Assembly (NCBI GenBank): GCA_964293305.1
Contig: CAXYYO010000017.1
Span: forward strand, 1 to 63,802
Direction of reading: 5' to 3'
Length of the DNA stretch: 63,802 bases
From: CALAGJ01 sp964293305
GTDB lineage: Bacteria > Bacteroidota > Bacteroidia > Chitinophagales > Chitinophagaceae
This document shows, piece after piece, positions 37,187 through 45,955 of this stretch. The notes under the pieces are model-generated. The model searched no databases. It worked only from the letters and a program-made list of their open reading frames with translations, and was not told the origin of the DNA. How positions within the stretch are numbered: the stretch's first letter is position 1; every line of letters begins with the position of its first letter. The position numbers were made by a program, and so were the translations under genes.

Positions 37187-38560
37187 ATGAAAAAGTATCT
37201 AGCATTAATATGTTTATTCCCCTTTGCATTATTTGCGCAGCAGGCAGACTCCTTGTTTATACATCAACTGTCAGTTGAAATTTTAAATGCCTCAGATGCC
37301 AACATCAATTTAAAATATCTTACAAAACAAATTGGGCATAGACTATCCGGTTCCCCACAAATGTATCTTGCAGAACAGTGGGGGGAAAAGTTACTTTATG
37401 CCTGTGGTGCTGATGAAGTGCTGATGCAAGAATGTATGGTGCCACATTGGGTAAGGGGTGCAAAAGAACATGGCACCGTTTCTTATCAGCAAAATGGGAA
37501 AGCGGTTGTAAAAAATTTGAATCTTCTTTCTATCGGAAATGCCGTAGGTACCGGCGTGAAGGGAGTGAATGGGAATATTGTACAAGTGCATTCATTCCAA
37601 GAATTGGATGCAAAACAAAAGGAAATAAAAAATAAAATTGTTTTTTTCAATGTGCCTTTTGAAGATACACTGATTGAAACAGGAGCTGCATATGGCAGAA
37701 ATGTACCTTATAGAGGTGGTGCTGCCAGTGCCTCTGCAAAGTATGGTGCAAAAGCGGTGATTGTGCGCAGTATGACCCATGCTGGAGATAATGTTCCTCA
37801 CACTGGTGCACTCAGATATAATGATAGCTTTCTACGTATTCCTTCATTTGCTTTAGGGGTTGATGATGTAGGTGTGCTGCAGGAAATAATTGAGAAAGAT
37901 GCTGACGCCATGTTATCTTTATTTTCATATTGCAGCATGCTGCCTGATACACTTGCACACAATGTAATTGGGGTATTAAAAGGGAGTGAGTATCCTGAAT
38001 CTGTAATAACTATTGGAGGACATTTGGATAGTTGGGATGTGGGTGAAGGTGCACAGGATGATGGTGCAGGCATTATACATACCATTGAAATACTGAGGGC
38101 ATTTACAAAGATGGGATATAGACCAAAACATACCATTCATTTTGTTCTTTTTGCAAATGAAGAAAATGGCACACGTGGCGGAGCAGCGTATGCCGCTTCA
38201 TTTAAATCTAATAAGATGCAACCCTATTTTGCTTTAGAATCAGATGCAGGTGGTTTTACTCCACGTGGCTTTGGCATATCTGCAACAGCGGCCGTTTTTG
38301 AAAAAATATTTGGATGGAAATCATTTTTTGAACCCTATTATGGGGAGCGCATTTCTGCCGGTGGCGGAGGTGCGGATATTGGTTTTCTACATGAGCAGTT
38401 TAATACCCCAACAGCAGGTCTGGATACTGATAGTCAGCGGTATTTTGACCTTCATCATACAGAAAAAGATGTATTTGAAAATGTGAATATGAGAGAGTTA
38501 AAACTAGGTGCTATCAATATGGCAGCACTTATTTACCTTGTGGATAGTAAGGGATTGTAA
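37187..38560 (+). CDS. Secreted M28 family metallopeptidase
   Basis: Exopeptidase-type zinc enzyme of 457 residues, probably periplasmic or secreted. Signal peptide at about 1-18 (ALFAQQ). The M28 metal site is visible: GGHLDSWDVGEGAQDDGAG (His and bridging Asp), FANEENGTRGG (catalytic Glu and metal Glu), ESDAGGF and a late His (DLHHTEKD). A protease-associated insert lies in the first half (about 125-240). It resembles carboxypeptidase Q-like enzymes. Its stop codon overlaps the -7 box of the next gene. Confidence 0.93.
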   Translation: MKKYLALICLFPFALFAQQADSLFIHQLSVEILNASDANINLKYLTKQIGHRLSGSPQMYLAEQWGEKLLYACGADEVLMQECMVPHWVRGAKEHGTVSYQQNGKAVVKNLNLLSIGNAVGTGVKGVNGNIVQVHSFQELDAKQKEIKNKIVFFNVPFEDTLIETGAAYGRNVPYRGGAASASAKYGAKAVIVRSMTHAGDNVPHTGALRYNDSFLRIPSFALGVDDVGVLQEIIEKDADAMLSLFSYCSMLPDTLAHNVIGVLKGSEYPESVITIGGHLDSWDVGEGAQDDGAGIIHTIEILRAFTKMGYRPKHTIHFVLFANEENGTRGGAAYAASFKSNKMQPYFALESDAGGFTPRGFGISATAAVFEKIFGWKSFFEPYYGERISAGGGGADIGFLHEQFNTPTAGLDTDSQRYFDLHHTEKDVFENVNMRELKLGAINMAALIYLVDSKGL

Positions 38561-38565
38561 ATTTG
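38538..38565 (+). promoter_or_regulatory. Promoter abutting the next start codon
   Basis: TTG (38538-38540), 17 bases, TAAATTTG (38558-38565), then only 4 bases to the ATG at 38570. It predicts a leaderless mRNA and overlaps the M28 stop codon. Confidence 0.55.
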
Positions 38566-38569
38566 CCGC

Positions 38570-38935
38570 ATGAAAAAAGTTATATCCATTGTCTCACTCA
38601 TCTTAGTATTGATACTGGCGGTATTTATTTTTTGGAAATATTCTTACACATACAGTGAAGGAAACCGCACTGGCATGTTACAAAAATTTAGTTACAAGGG
38701 TAATGTTTTTAAGACTTATGAAGGGGAACTTGTGTTAAACAGTATTATTATGAATTCTACTACTGCTATGGCCAGTGAGAAATTTTATTTTTCAGTAAGT
38801 GATGAAGCATTGGGTAAAAAAATGCTAGGATTGGAAGGGCAGAAAGTAGTATTGATGTACAAGCAAAAAAATGGCTCACTACCTTGGCGTGGAGACTCAC
38901 AATATATAGTTGATAGCATTAAGGTATTGCCATAA
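38570..38935 (+). CDS. Small membrane-anchored protein, unknown function
   Basis: A 121-residue protein with one N-terminal transmembrane or signal-anchor segment (about 4-22) and a beta-rich domain outside the cytosol (YSEGNRTGMLQKFSYKGNVFKTYEGELVL ...). Bacteroidota genomes carry many similar proteins, sometimes labelled 6-phosphogluconate-dehydrogenase by error; I see no dehydrogenase motif. It starts right after the M28 stop with its own -7 box. Confidence 0.8.
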   Translation: MKKVISIVSLILVLILAVFIFWKYSYTYSEGNRTGMLQKFSYKGNVFKTYEGELVLNSIIMNSTTAMASEKFYFSVSDEALGKKMLGLEGQKVVLMYKQKNGSLPWRGDSQYIVDSIKVLP

Positions 38936-39035
38936 TAAGTTCGATACTATAATTAAGCAAAATTGAATCAAAAAATATGTGCAGCAAAAAACCTATGAAT
39001 GTTGCCTTTATACTTGTTTCATAATTATTACAGCT

Positions 39036-39980
39036 ATGAGAAAAGTAATTGTAACGGCAGCTGTGCCAGAATATTTGATTGAAAGATTGGAGTGCAATGG
39101 CTATCGGGTATTGCATTTACCCACAATTTCATACGAAGCACTTGCAAATGAAGTGGTTGATGCAGAAGGGCTCATTGTTACAACTCGTTTACAAATAGAT
39201 AAACACTTATTAGATATAGCAACTAATCTAAAGTGGATAGGAAGACTAGGTAGTGGAATGGAGCTAATAGACAGTGCTTATGCTGCATCAAAAAATATAA
39301 TTTGTGTTAGTAGCCCAGAAGGGAATAGAAATGCTGTAGGGGAGCACTGTTTAGGTTTATTGCTCAATCTACTACATAAAATATCCAGTAGCTATGATGA
39401 AATAAAAAAAGGGCAGTGGATACGCAGTGCAAACAGAGGCACAGAGTTATCGGGAAAAACAGTAGGCATTATTGGGTTTGGAAATACCGGAACTGCATTT
39501 GCAAAATTACTCCAACCATTTAATGTAACCGTACTTGCTCATGATACTATTAAGCAAGGTTTTGCTAAAGATTACATCAGAGAAGCATCCTTAGCCCAAG
39601 TGATGCGCCATGCTGATATCATCAGTTTACATTTACCATTAACACCTGAAACAAAACATTTTGCTGATGATAATTTTTTTGAACAAGCCGAAAGAAACCC
39701 AATATTTATAAGCACTTGTAGGGGAAAAGTATCTGATACACAGGCAGTAATTAATGCACTACAAAAGAATAAAATTGTTGCTGCAGGCCTGGATGTGTTG
39801 GAGAATGAAAACCTAGCTACGTTAACACCTGTAGAACAAGAACAATTAAACATTCTTTGTGCCAATCCCCGGGTAATTATTACACCTCACATCGCAGGCT
39901 ACAGCTATGAATCCTTTTATCAAATGTCAAAAATTGTCTTGGACAAATTACAAATACCTTCCTGCAATCATCCCGTGTAA
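39036..39980 (+). CDS. D-2-hydroxyacid dehydrogenase (phosphoglycerate dehydrogenase-like)
   Basis: NAD-dependent dehydrogenase of the 2-hydroxyacid family, 314 residues. GKTVGIIGFGNTGTAFAKLL is the Rossmann loop; active-site residues are Arg in CRGKVSDT, Glu in DVLENE and His in TPHIAGY. It lacks an ACT or intervening domain, so it is a short type. The ATG at 39036 is preferred over an upstream ATG (38979) because MRKVIVTAAVPEYL is the family-typical first strand. Function could be D-3-phosphoglycerate dehydrogenase or another hydroxyacid substrate; serC is not adjacent. Confidence 0.9.
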   Translation: MRKVIVTAAVPEYLIERLECNGYRVLHLPTISYEALANEVVDAEGLIVTTRLQIDKHLLDIATNLKWIGRLGSGMELIDSAYAASKNIICVSSPEGNRNAVGEHCLGLLLNLLHKISSSYDEIKKGQWIRSANRGTELSGKTVGIIGFGNTGTAFAKLLQPFNVTVLAHDTIKQGFAKDYIREASLAQVMRHADIISLHLPLTPETKHFADDNFFEQAERNPIFISTCRGKVSDTQAVINALQKNKIVAAGLDVLENENLATLTPVEQEQLNILCANPRVIITPHIAGYSYESFYQMSKIVLDKLQIPSCNHPV

Positions 39981-40186
39981 AATGAATTCAACAAATAATC
40001 GATTATGCATTTTGAAAAAAGAAACCTATTTATCAAACAATAATTTGATGCATTTATTATAAGCTATTTGTTAAACCCTTGCCTAAGAAAACATAATTTA
40101 TTTTTACTCCATTATGATAAAAATAGGATTTCCTAAAAATTAATTCTCGATAGAAAACATTATCTTAGCAGCACCAGTCAACCGCT

Positions 40187-41776
40187 ATGTTCAGATATGC
40201 TACTGTTTTAACATGTTTTATTGTTTGCTGCACATTTTCCTGCAGCACCCATCAGCAACAAAAGATAGAAAGAGATACAACAATTACAAAAGTGAATGCA
40301 TACAGTGATTTGTTTTTAGACAGCAATCAAGTAGAGCATTTTTTGCAGACACATCAGGATAAAATCAGGTGGCGAAAGGAGTTTTTCAATTTTTATTTAC
40401 CTCGTAATTATAGCTATGCTTGGTTTAGCAATGAGGAGATGGAAGAACAAGCAATTAACCTTATGAATCTAGTAAATAATGCAATCTCTTTATATAATGA
40501 TAGCAGTCTTTTTGACGAAAGGAGTTTTACTTTATTTTATGCACATAAAAATAATACAAAGCACAATAAAGCAGGTATAGTAGAAACCGAATTATTACTA
40601 ACCGCAAAATTTTTTGAATATGGTACAAAAATGTATATGGGTACAGATTCAGATATTGCAAAAATCGGATGGTTTATTCCAAGAAAAAAACTAGACTATA
40701 ATCAATTACTTGCTTCCTTTTTACCTGAAAATAATAATACCAAGAGTTTATCCGGTAATAATATTTCTTTTAATATGCTTCAGGATTTTTTACCAAAATA
40801 TGCCAAACTAAGTAAAGCATATTTTGAACCAATTGCCATACCTACCAAGGCATATCATAAGGGCGACTCATCATCCGTAATTAAAATAATTAAAGAGAAA
40901 TTATATGCGTTTGGTGATTTAAAAACCCAAGATAGTAGTATCATTTTTGAGGAAGGTCTTTATGAAGCAGTCTTACAATTTGAGCGACGAATGGGTTTGA
41001 AAGAAGATGGGGTAATTGGTGGTTCATTTATTAAGGAGCTTAATGTTGATCTATCAGAAAGGGTAGAACAAATTTTAGTCAATTTGGAGCGGATGAGATG
41101 GATGCCTGCACAGGATGACAGCAACTATATTTTTGTAAATATACCTGACTATAAGATGTATGTATATGATAGTAGCAGACTTCGTTTTACAATGAATGTT
41201 ATTGTTGGTAAAGCTGCTACATCTACTACTATATTTTCAGGTCAATTAAGATATATTGTGTTTAGTCCATATTGGAATGTACCAAGTAGCATAGTGAAAA
41301 ATGAAATTGCCCCGGGCATGAAGCGAAGTGGGAGTTACCTGTCAAGACATAATATGGAAGTAGTAGGAAAAGGTAAAGATGGCTTGCCGGCTATAAGACA
41401 AAAACCCGGTGGCAGTAATAGTTTAGGTAGGGTAAAATTTTTATTCCCTAACAGTTATGATATTTATTTTCATGATACCCCCAATAAAGGATTATTTGGC
41501 AACACAAAAAGAAATTTTAGTCATGGTTGTATCAGGCTGAGTGAACCAAAAAAGTTAGCTCAATATCTACTAAATAGTGATACCGCTTGGAATGAAGCAA
41601 AAATTGACAGTGCTATGTATTTGAATAAAGAGAAATCGGTAACACTTAAAAAACAAGTACCAGTAACCATTGCCTATTTTACAGCATGGGTGGATGAATC
41701 GGGGTTACTCAATTTTAGACATGATATTTATGGGCATGATAGTTTGCTTGCTGCAAAGCTAGTATTGCATCATTAA
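40187..41776 (+). CDS. L,D-transpeptidase (YcbB/LdtD type) lipoprotein
   Basis: Makes 3-3 peptidoglycan cross-links or anchors proteins to the wall. It has 529 residues: lipoprotein-type signal (about 1-19, FSCS), an alpha-helical N-terminal region, a peptidoglycan-binding domain (about 222-285) and the YkuD catalytic domain (about 313-460), with HDTPNKGLF and the catalytic SHGCIRL motif (His446, Cys448). The domain order matches YcbB. It stands alone and runs to a C-terminal YGHDSLLAAKL extension. Confidence 0.93.
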   Translation: MFRYATVLTCFIVCCTFSCSTHQQQKIERDTTITKVNAYSDLFLDSNQVEHFLQTHQDKIRWRKEFFNFYLPRNYSYAWFSNEEMEEQAINLMNLVNNAISLYNDSSLFDERSFTLFYAHKNNTKHNKAGIVETELLLTAKFFEYGTKMYMGTDSDIAKIGWFIPRKKLDYNQLLASFLPENNNTKSLSGNNISFNMLQDFLPKYAKLSKAYFEPIAIPTKAYHKGDSSSVIKIIKEKLYAFGDLKTQDSSIIFEEGLYEAVLQFERRMGLKEDGVIGGSFIKELNVDLSERVEQILVNLERMRWMPAQDDSNYIFVNIPDYKMYVYDSSRLRFTMNVIVGKAATSTTIFSGQLRYIVFSPYWNVPSSIVKNEIAPGMKRSGSYLSRHNMEVVGKGKDGLPAIRQKPGGSNSLGRVKFLFPNSYDIYFHDTPNKGLFGNTKRNFSHGCIRLSEPKKLAQYLLNSDTAWNEAKIDSAMYLNKEKSVTLKKQVPVTIAYFTAWVDESGLLNFRHDIYGHDSLLAAKLVLHH

Positions 41777-41930
41777 TTTTTTCACTTTTTCATTTAACCA
41801 AGATTTTGCGGTTGACCTTTATTACAATGCCGAAACGCTGCATTAAATATTTATTGAAGACCAGTTTTTACTTAAATCCATGCAATATTTCTACAGTTGA
41901 AAATTAACATCAGTATTTTATTTATTTTGT

Positions 41931-41961
41931 CTTTCAACTTTTCAATATAAAGTCAATTGCA
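41931..41961. repeat. 31-base dispersed repeat, copy B
   Basis: Begins CTTTCAACTTTTCAA and ends AGTCAATTGCA. Matches 36896-36926 at 28 of 31 positions. Confidence 0.55.
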
Positions 41962-42027
41962 AAAATCTGTGTTCATGATTTATAAGCTATTTTTAATGGG
42001 TGTTAGAAACTGCAAAGAACATAGTAT

Positions 42028-42052
42028 GTTGCGAAGTCAGAGACTTCGCAAC
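42028..42052. repeat. Perfect 11-bp palindrome
   Basis: GTTGCGAAGTC, AGA, GACTTCGCAAC. Perfect 11-bp stem with a 3-base loop and no T run, so it is not a standard terminator. It looks like a REP-like or BIME-like mobile hairpin. Confidence 0.6.
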
Positions 42053-42118
42053 CCCTCATCATTCCTCTTCTCCTATTATATTTGCCTCCTTTTATATCAC
42101 AAATTAATTCTCATCAAT

Positions 42119-42895
42119 ATGTCTTCTATTCTTTATCAACTTGAAAATAATGTTGCCTTTATTACCCTCAATCGTCCTGACAAACTAAATGCCTTCAACC
42201 GGGAAATGGCATTTTTATTACAAACTATTTTAGATGAATGTGCAGCATCAAATGATGTACGTTGTATCGTCATAACTGGTGCCGGTAAAGGATTTTGTGC
42301 GGGTCAGGATTTAGCTGAAGTAGTAGATCCAAAAGGACCTGGAATGGATAAGATATTATCTGAACATTATAATCCTATTATTCGTCGAATTAGTCAATTA
42401 AAGAAGCCAGTAATTGCTGCTGTAAATGGCGTGGCTGCTGGTGCGGGGGCCAATCTTGCTATTAGTTGTGATATTGTAGTAGCTGCTACATCGGCTTCAT
42501 TTATACAGGCATTTAGTAAAATAGGATTAATACCCGATAGTGGGGGCACTTATCATTTGGCCCGATTAATAGGATTACAACGTGCATCAGCCTTGATGAT
42601 GTTAGGAGATAAAGTAACGGCAGTAGAAGCAGTACAAATGGGAATGATTTATAAAGTATTTGAAGATGAAATATTTGAACAGTCGGTAAGAAAAATGGCA
42701 GAGCAAATTGCTGTAATGCCTACCTATGCTTTGGCATTAACGAAGCAAGCATTACAGGCATCTGAGCACAATGATTTAGAGCAACAGTTAGTATTAGAAG
42801 ATCAATTACAACAACAAGCTGCTGCTTCGCATGATTTCAGTGAAGGTGTAGCCTCATTTTTAGAAAAGAGAAAACCAATATTTCTGGGTAAATGA
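42119..42895 (+). CDS. Enoyl-CoA hydratase/isomerase family protein (PaaG-like)
   Basis: Acts on an enoyl-CoA thioester, 258 residues. The crotonase fold motifs are clear: ITLNRPDKLNAFN, the oxyanion-hole pair CAGQDLAE and AVNGVAAGAGANLAISCD, then FSKIGLIPDSGGTYHLARLIG with the catalytic Glu/Asp region. The GLIPDSGGT loop is closest to PaaG 1,2-epoxyphenylacetyl-CoA isomerase, but no paa cluster is present, so the substrate is uncertain. The ATG at 42119 gives the usual N-terminus. It converges on the GNAT gene with a 3-base gap. Confidence 0.9.
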   Translation: MSSILYQLENNVAFITLNRPDKLNAFNREMAFLLQTILDECAASNDVRCIVITGAGKGFCAGQDLAEVVDPKGPGMDKILSEHYNPIIRRISQLKKPVIAAVNGVAAGAGANLAISCDIVVAATSASFIQAFSKIGLIPDSGGTYHLARLIGLQRASALMMLGDKVTAVEAVQMGMIYKVFEDEIFEQSVRKMAEQIAVMPTYALALTKQALQASEHNDLEQQLVLEDQLQQQAAASHDFSEGVASFLEKRKPIFLGK

Positions 42896-42898
42896 TTT

Positions 42899-43441
42899 TT
42901 AAATTTTATCCAGTAGCGGCATATCATCAGCTGAAAGCTGCCATAAATTTACTTCTTGTTCAAAATTTAGATAGCCGGGAATGGTGGTGTATGTTTTCAA
43001 TTTTGTAAAGCCAAGTTTTTCCAAAGTCTTATTTGGTGCGGTGTTTAAGCTACATGGCTCAGAATATAAGTGTTGAAGTTGTAAGTGATGAAAGAAAAAA
43101 GGGATAGCCATTTTCAAGAAGGAGAAACCCATTCCTTTCTGTCTAAAATTATTTTGCCAAAGGTGAAGATGCAGGTATGCTTCAGTACCAAAAATGATTT
43201 TGTTTACATTACAATGTCCAATAGCTACACCATTATATTGCCAGATAATACAGTATGATTGTTTTTTGTCATATGGCAGTGTAAGTTGAGATGCAAGCAT
43301 ATTAAACAAATCTTGAGGTGAAGGAATTTTTGCAATATCAACGCCCATATTTTTCAGAAATTGATGATTGGGTTGGTGCCAATACTGTACAATTGCATTA
43401 ATATCTTTTTCCTCAATGTCTCTTACACTTAGCTGTTGCAT
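42899..43441 (-). CDS. GNAT family N-acetyltransferase
   Basis: A 180-residue acetyltransferase with SVRDIEEKDINAIVQYW at the start, HCNVNKIIFG, a modified acetyl-CoA loop QKGMGFSFLKMAIPFFF and the C-terminal SLNTAPNKTLEKLGFTKLK. It belongs to the RimJ-like group. It faces the enoyl-CoA hydratase. Confidence 0.85.
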   Translation of the reverse strand: MQQLSVRDIEEKDINAIVQYWHQPNHQFLKNMGVDIAKIPSPQDLFNMLASQLTLPYDKKQSYCIIWQYNGVAIGHCNVNKIIFGTEAYLHLHLWQNNFRQKGMGFSFLKMAIPFFFHHLQLQHLYSEPCSLNTAPNKTLEKLGFTKLKTYTTIPGYLNFEQEVNLWQLSADDMPLLDKI

Positions 43442-43506
43442 GTGCTATATACTTATATTTTTAAATGATAATAACTACCTAATTTTCCCTTGAAAATAAA
43501 AGTTTT

Positions 43507-44268
43507 TTAAGCAGGATAAGCATTATATTTCCTAAGAGCTTCATCCATTTTATTATATACAAGTTGTTTTAATGCTGGTATTTGAAGTTCATTTGTAAAA
43601 TCATTTACAGGCACAGGATGCAAAAAAACAGCAGTTAAAATACCGGGGTTTAAGGATAGAAAGGATTGCCAATGCATACGTGTTTTACTATCAGGATAGA
43701 TAATAGGTTTAATAGGCGTTTGTGTTTCAATAGCCAGTCTAAATGCGCCATCATAAAAGTCTTTGAGGGGTTTAGTATCATCCATATTAAAAGTACCTTC
43801 AGGGAAAATAAAAATGCTCAAATCTTTGTGTAGTGCTGCTGATAAGGCACGAAGACTTTGAGCTCTTTTCTCAGGACTACTTCTATCTACCACTACAACA
43901 ATGGCTCTATAAATGATGCCAAATAAAGGGTATTTCACCATTTCATATTTGCCCAAAACCCTTACAGGTTGTCTAATACTACGAGCCACACAGGGAGCAT
44001 CCATATAACTAGTGTGGTTAGCAACAAAGATAAATTTATCGTCAGGATTATGAGGTGATTCATGGATTTCCTTGTAGCGGATACCAATGAGTGCATGCCA
44101 GCAAAAAGCCCAAATATTGCAGGCGGTATATATGAGATTGCCGCCAATTGTTTTGCCGAAAGGCAGAAATAGAAAAACAAAGATTACTACAATAATCATC
44201 AGGATAAAAAAGCTAAATAAAGCCCAAGCAATATATAGAAGATGAATTGATTTTTTGAAAATCTGCAT
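43507..44268 (-). CDS. plsC: 1-acyl-sn-glycerol-3-phosphate acyltransferase
   Basis: Acylates lysophosphatidic acid to phosphatidic acid at the inner membrane. It has 253 residues with two N-terminal transmembrane segments (about 8-40), the acyltransferase boxes NHTSYMDAP (HX4D) and FPEGTFN, and PIKPIIYP. The start at MQIFKKSIHLLYIAW was preferred to an ATG at 44412 that would overlap the upstream gene. It lies about 70 bases downstream of the DUF2452 gene on the same strand. Confidence 0.93.
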   Translation of the reverse strand: MQIFKKSIHLLYIAWALFSFFILMIIVVIFVFLFLPFGKTIGGNLIYTACNIWAFCWHALIGIRYKEIHESPHNPDDKFIFVANHTSYMDAPCVARSIRQPVRVLGKYEMVKYPLFGIIYRAIVVVVDRSSPEKRAQSLRALSAALHKDLSIFIFPEGTFNMDDTKPLKDFYDGAFRLAIETQTPIKPIIYPDSKTRMHWQSFLSLNPGILTAVFLHPVPVNDFTNELQIPALKQLVYNKMDEALRKYNAYPA

Positions 44269-44338
44269 GGATAAGCGGCTCAATATTGAGCTGCAATGAT
44301 AGAGATAAAATAATTGAAATATTAATAGGCGAAAAAGG

Positions 44339-45127
44339 CTATAATTCTTTCCAAGTATGATCTGCCAGTAACTGTACAGCAGCTTCAAATCTTTTAAAAG
44401 GCCCAGCACCACCCCATTCAGCAGGTGCCACTAATGACAAGATAAAGTTACCATCCTTCTTTTCGTACAGGTAATAATTTTGACCAATATTAGGTTTGAA
44501 TGAAAGCTGTGCGGTATAGATTTTTTGGGAAAGTTCTTTACGGTTTTGAATTTCATGAGCCTGTAATGCAAGCAGTTCAATTTGTCTTCGAATCTGTTCA
44601 AGTTGCATATTAGTTTGCTCTTCCATGGCAAGCAGTGCCTTGTGTTTTATAACACCTTCTTTGGTTGGTTTAATAACAGCACCAGACACACCCGCAGCGT
44701 AGGGCAACACACTTAATTGTTTATGATAGTATGTAGTATTGGTATAAAATTCGCCAGTGGGTTGGTATGTTTTAGTAATTACTTTCAAATAGCCATTGGG
44801 CTGTATTTCATGCAGCACCTGCAAAATAGATTGAGCATTGCTATAAAACTGAATTTCAAAAGTAATGGTATCGATAAAATTTACTTGTGCCTGCTGTGCT
44901 ACTGCCACTTGTTCAAAGTCATGTAGCGCTCCATCTGCATCAATGATATATTCAGAGGAAGATGCTTCATTTTCAAGACTGAGGGCACTATTGCTAATAC
45001 GGATATGTTTTGTATTTGGAATAGACTCCAACATATAAATACCACTTTTTGGCCTATGTCCATATTCATAAATCCCTTTTTCAGGAAATAATTGCCAGCT
45101 ACCTAAGAAATTATATGCTTTAACCAT
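44339..45127 (-). CDS. DUF2452 protein
   Basis: A 262-residue protein of unknown function. The C-terminal half (from LEQIRRQIELLALQAHEIQNRKELSQKIYTAQ to APAEWGGAGP) matches DUF2452; the N-terminal half looks like a lipocalin-type beta domain (AYNFLGSWQLFPEKG ...). No signal peptide, so probably cytosolic. The ATG at 45127 is chosen over 45160 because the residues after it (MVKAYNFLGSWQLFPEKG) resemble the family start. A fusion of two domains. Confidence 0.82.
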   Translation of the reverse strand: MVKAYNFLGSWQLFPEKGIYEYGHRPKSGIYMLESIPNTKHIRISNSALSLENEASSSEYIIDADGALHDFEQVAVAQQAQVNFIDTITFEIQFYSNAQSILQVLHEIQPNGYLKVITKTYQPTGEFYTNTTYYHKQLSVLPYAAGVSGAVIKPTKEGVIKHKALLAMEEQTNMQLEQIRRQIELLALQAHEIQNRKELSQKIYTAQLSFKPNIGQNYYLYEKKDGNFILSLVAPAEWGGAGPFKRFEAAVQLLADHTWKEL

Positions 45128-45223
45128 TTTGAGTACAAAAAAAATTCTATCAGATAACAATAAATGAGCACTTTAGTTGTAGATTGATTCATTTCATTTT
45201 GGCATTTGCGCTTTGCGCAATGA

Positions 45224-45955
45224 TTATATGCCTAATATCTGCTTCAATTTTGAATAACCTGTTTTGCTTACAGGCAGCTGTTTGCCAGTGCTTAGTGTAA
45301 GGATATAGCTATCTTTTTCGTGTAAATCAATACGAGTAATTAATTGTGTATTGATGATAAATGAACGATGGCTGCGTACAAATATTTGTGCATCCAAAGA
45401 GGCTGCAAACTCAGACATTCTCTTTTTCTTTAAAAAACCACCTTCAGCAGTATGGATTTTTACATAGTCATCTGATGCTTCCAAAAAATGAATCTGACTG
45501 GTAGGAATGATTTTAATTTTATGTCCATCTTTTACTACAATACGATTTTGTTGTTGAGGTTGGAGAGCAGCTTCTTGCAAGAGTGCATCTGTGCCGGTAG
45601 TATTAGGAATTTGTTTTGAAACTTTTTGCAGGGCAATATCAAATCTTTCTTTACTAAATGGCTTTAGAAGATAGTCAATGGCATTGGTCTCAAAAGCTTT
45701 TATGGCATATTCATCAAATGCAGTCGTAAAAATAACTGCAGGTTTTTGTTCCACTAACTCAAGCATTTCAAATCCATTAATACGTGGCATCTGTATGTCT
45801 AAAAAAATCAAATCAGGTTTGTGTTGTTGTATGGCTTTTAAACCTTCAAAGCCATCGCTACAAGTAGCCATTATCTGGATGCCGGGTATGCTTTGTGCAT
45901 ATTCTGCCACAATACTTTGGGCCAAAGGTTCATCATCAATGATTATAATATTCAT
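45224..45955 (-). CDS. LytTR family response regulator
   Basis: A 243-residue DNA-binding regulator. The receiver domain (1-120) has the acidic pair IDDEP and the phosphoacceptor Asp53 in FLDIQMP, with the Lys in YLLKPFSKE; the C-terminal LytTR domain (about 140-240) has HFLEASDDYVKIHTAEG and FVRSHRSFIIN. Its start overlaps the histidine kinase gene by 20 bases, implying translational coupling. Confidence 0.95.
   Translation of the reverse strand: MNIIIIDDEPLAQSIVAEYAQSIPGIQIMATCSDGFEGLKAIQQHKPDLIFLDIQMPRINGFEMLELVEQKPAVIFTTAFDEYAIKAFETNAIDYLLKPFSKERFDIALQKVSKQIPNTTGTDALLQEAALQPQQQNRIVVKDGHKIKIIPTSQIHFLEASDDYVKIHTAEGGFLKKKRMSEFAASLDAQIFVRSHRSFIINTQLITRIDLHEKDSYILTLSTGKQLPVSKTGYSKLKQILGI

Larger units (their letters stand above)
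41777..42118. other. Intergenic region with repeat and palindrome
   Basis: Holds the second copy of the 31-base repeat (41931-41961) and an 11-bp palindrome (42028-42052). An ORF could begin at 41957 but its upstream codons do not resemble enoyl-CoA hydratases, so the gene is called from 42119. Confidence 0.55.

Noticed and set aside
38570..38935. 6-phosphogluconate dehydrogenase label sometimes given to similar small proteins
   Set aside because: At 121 residues it lacks the Rossmann fold and catalytic motifs of that enzyme.
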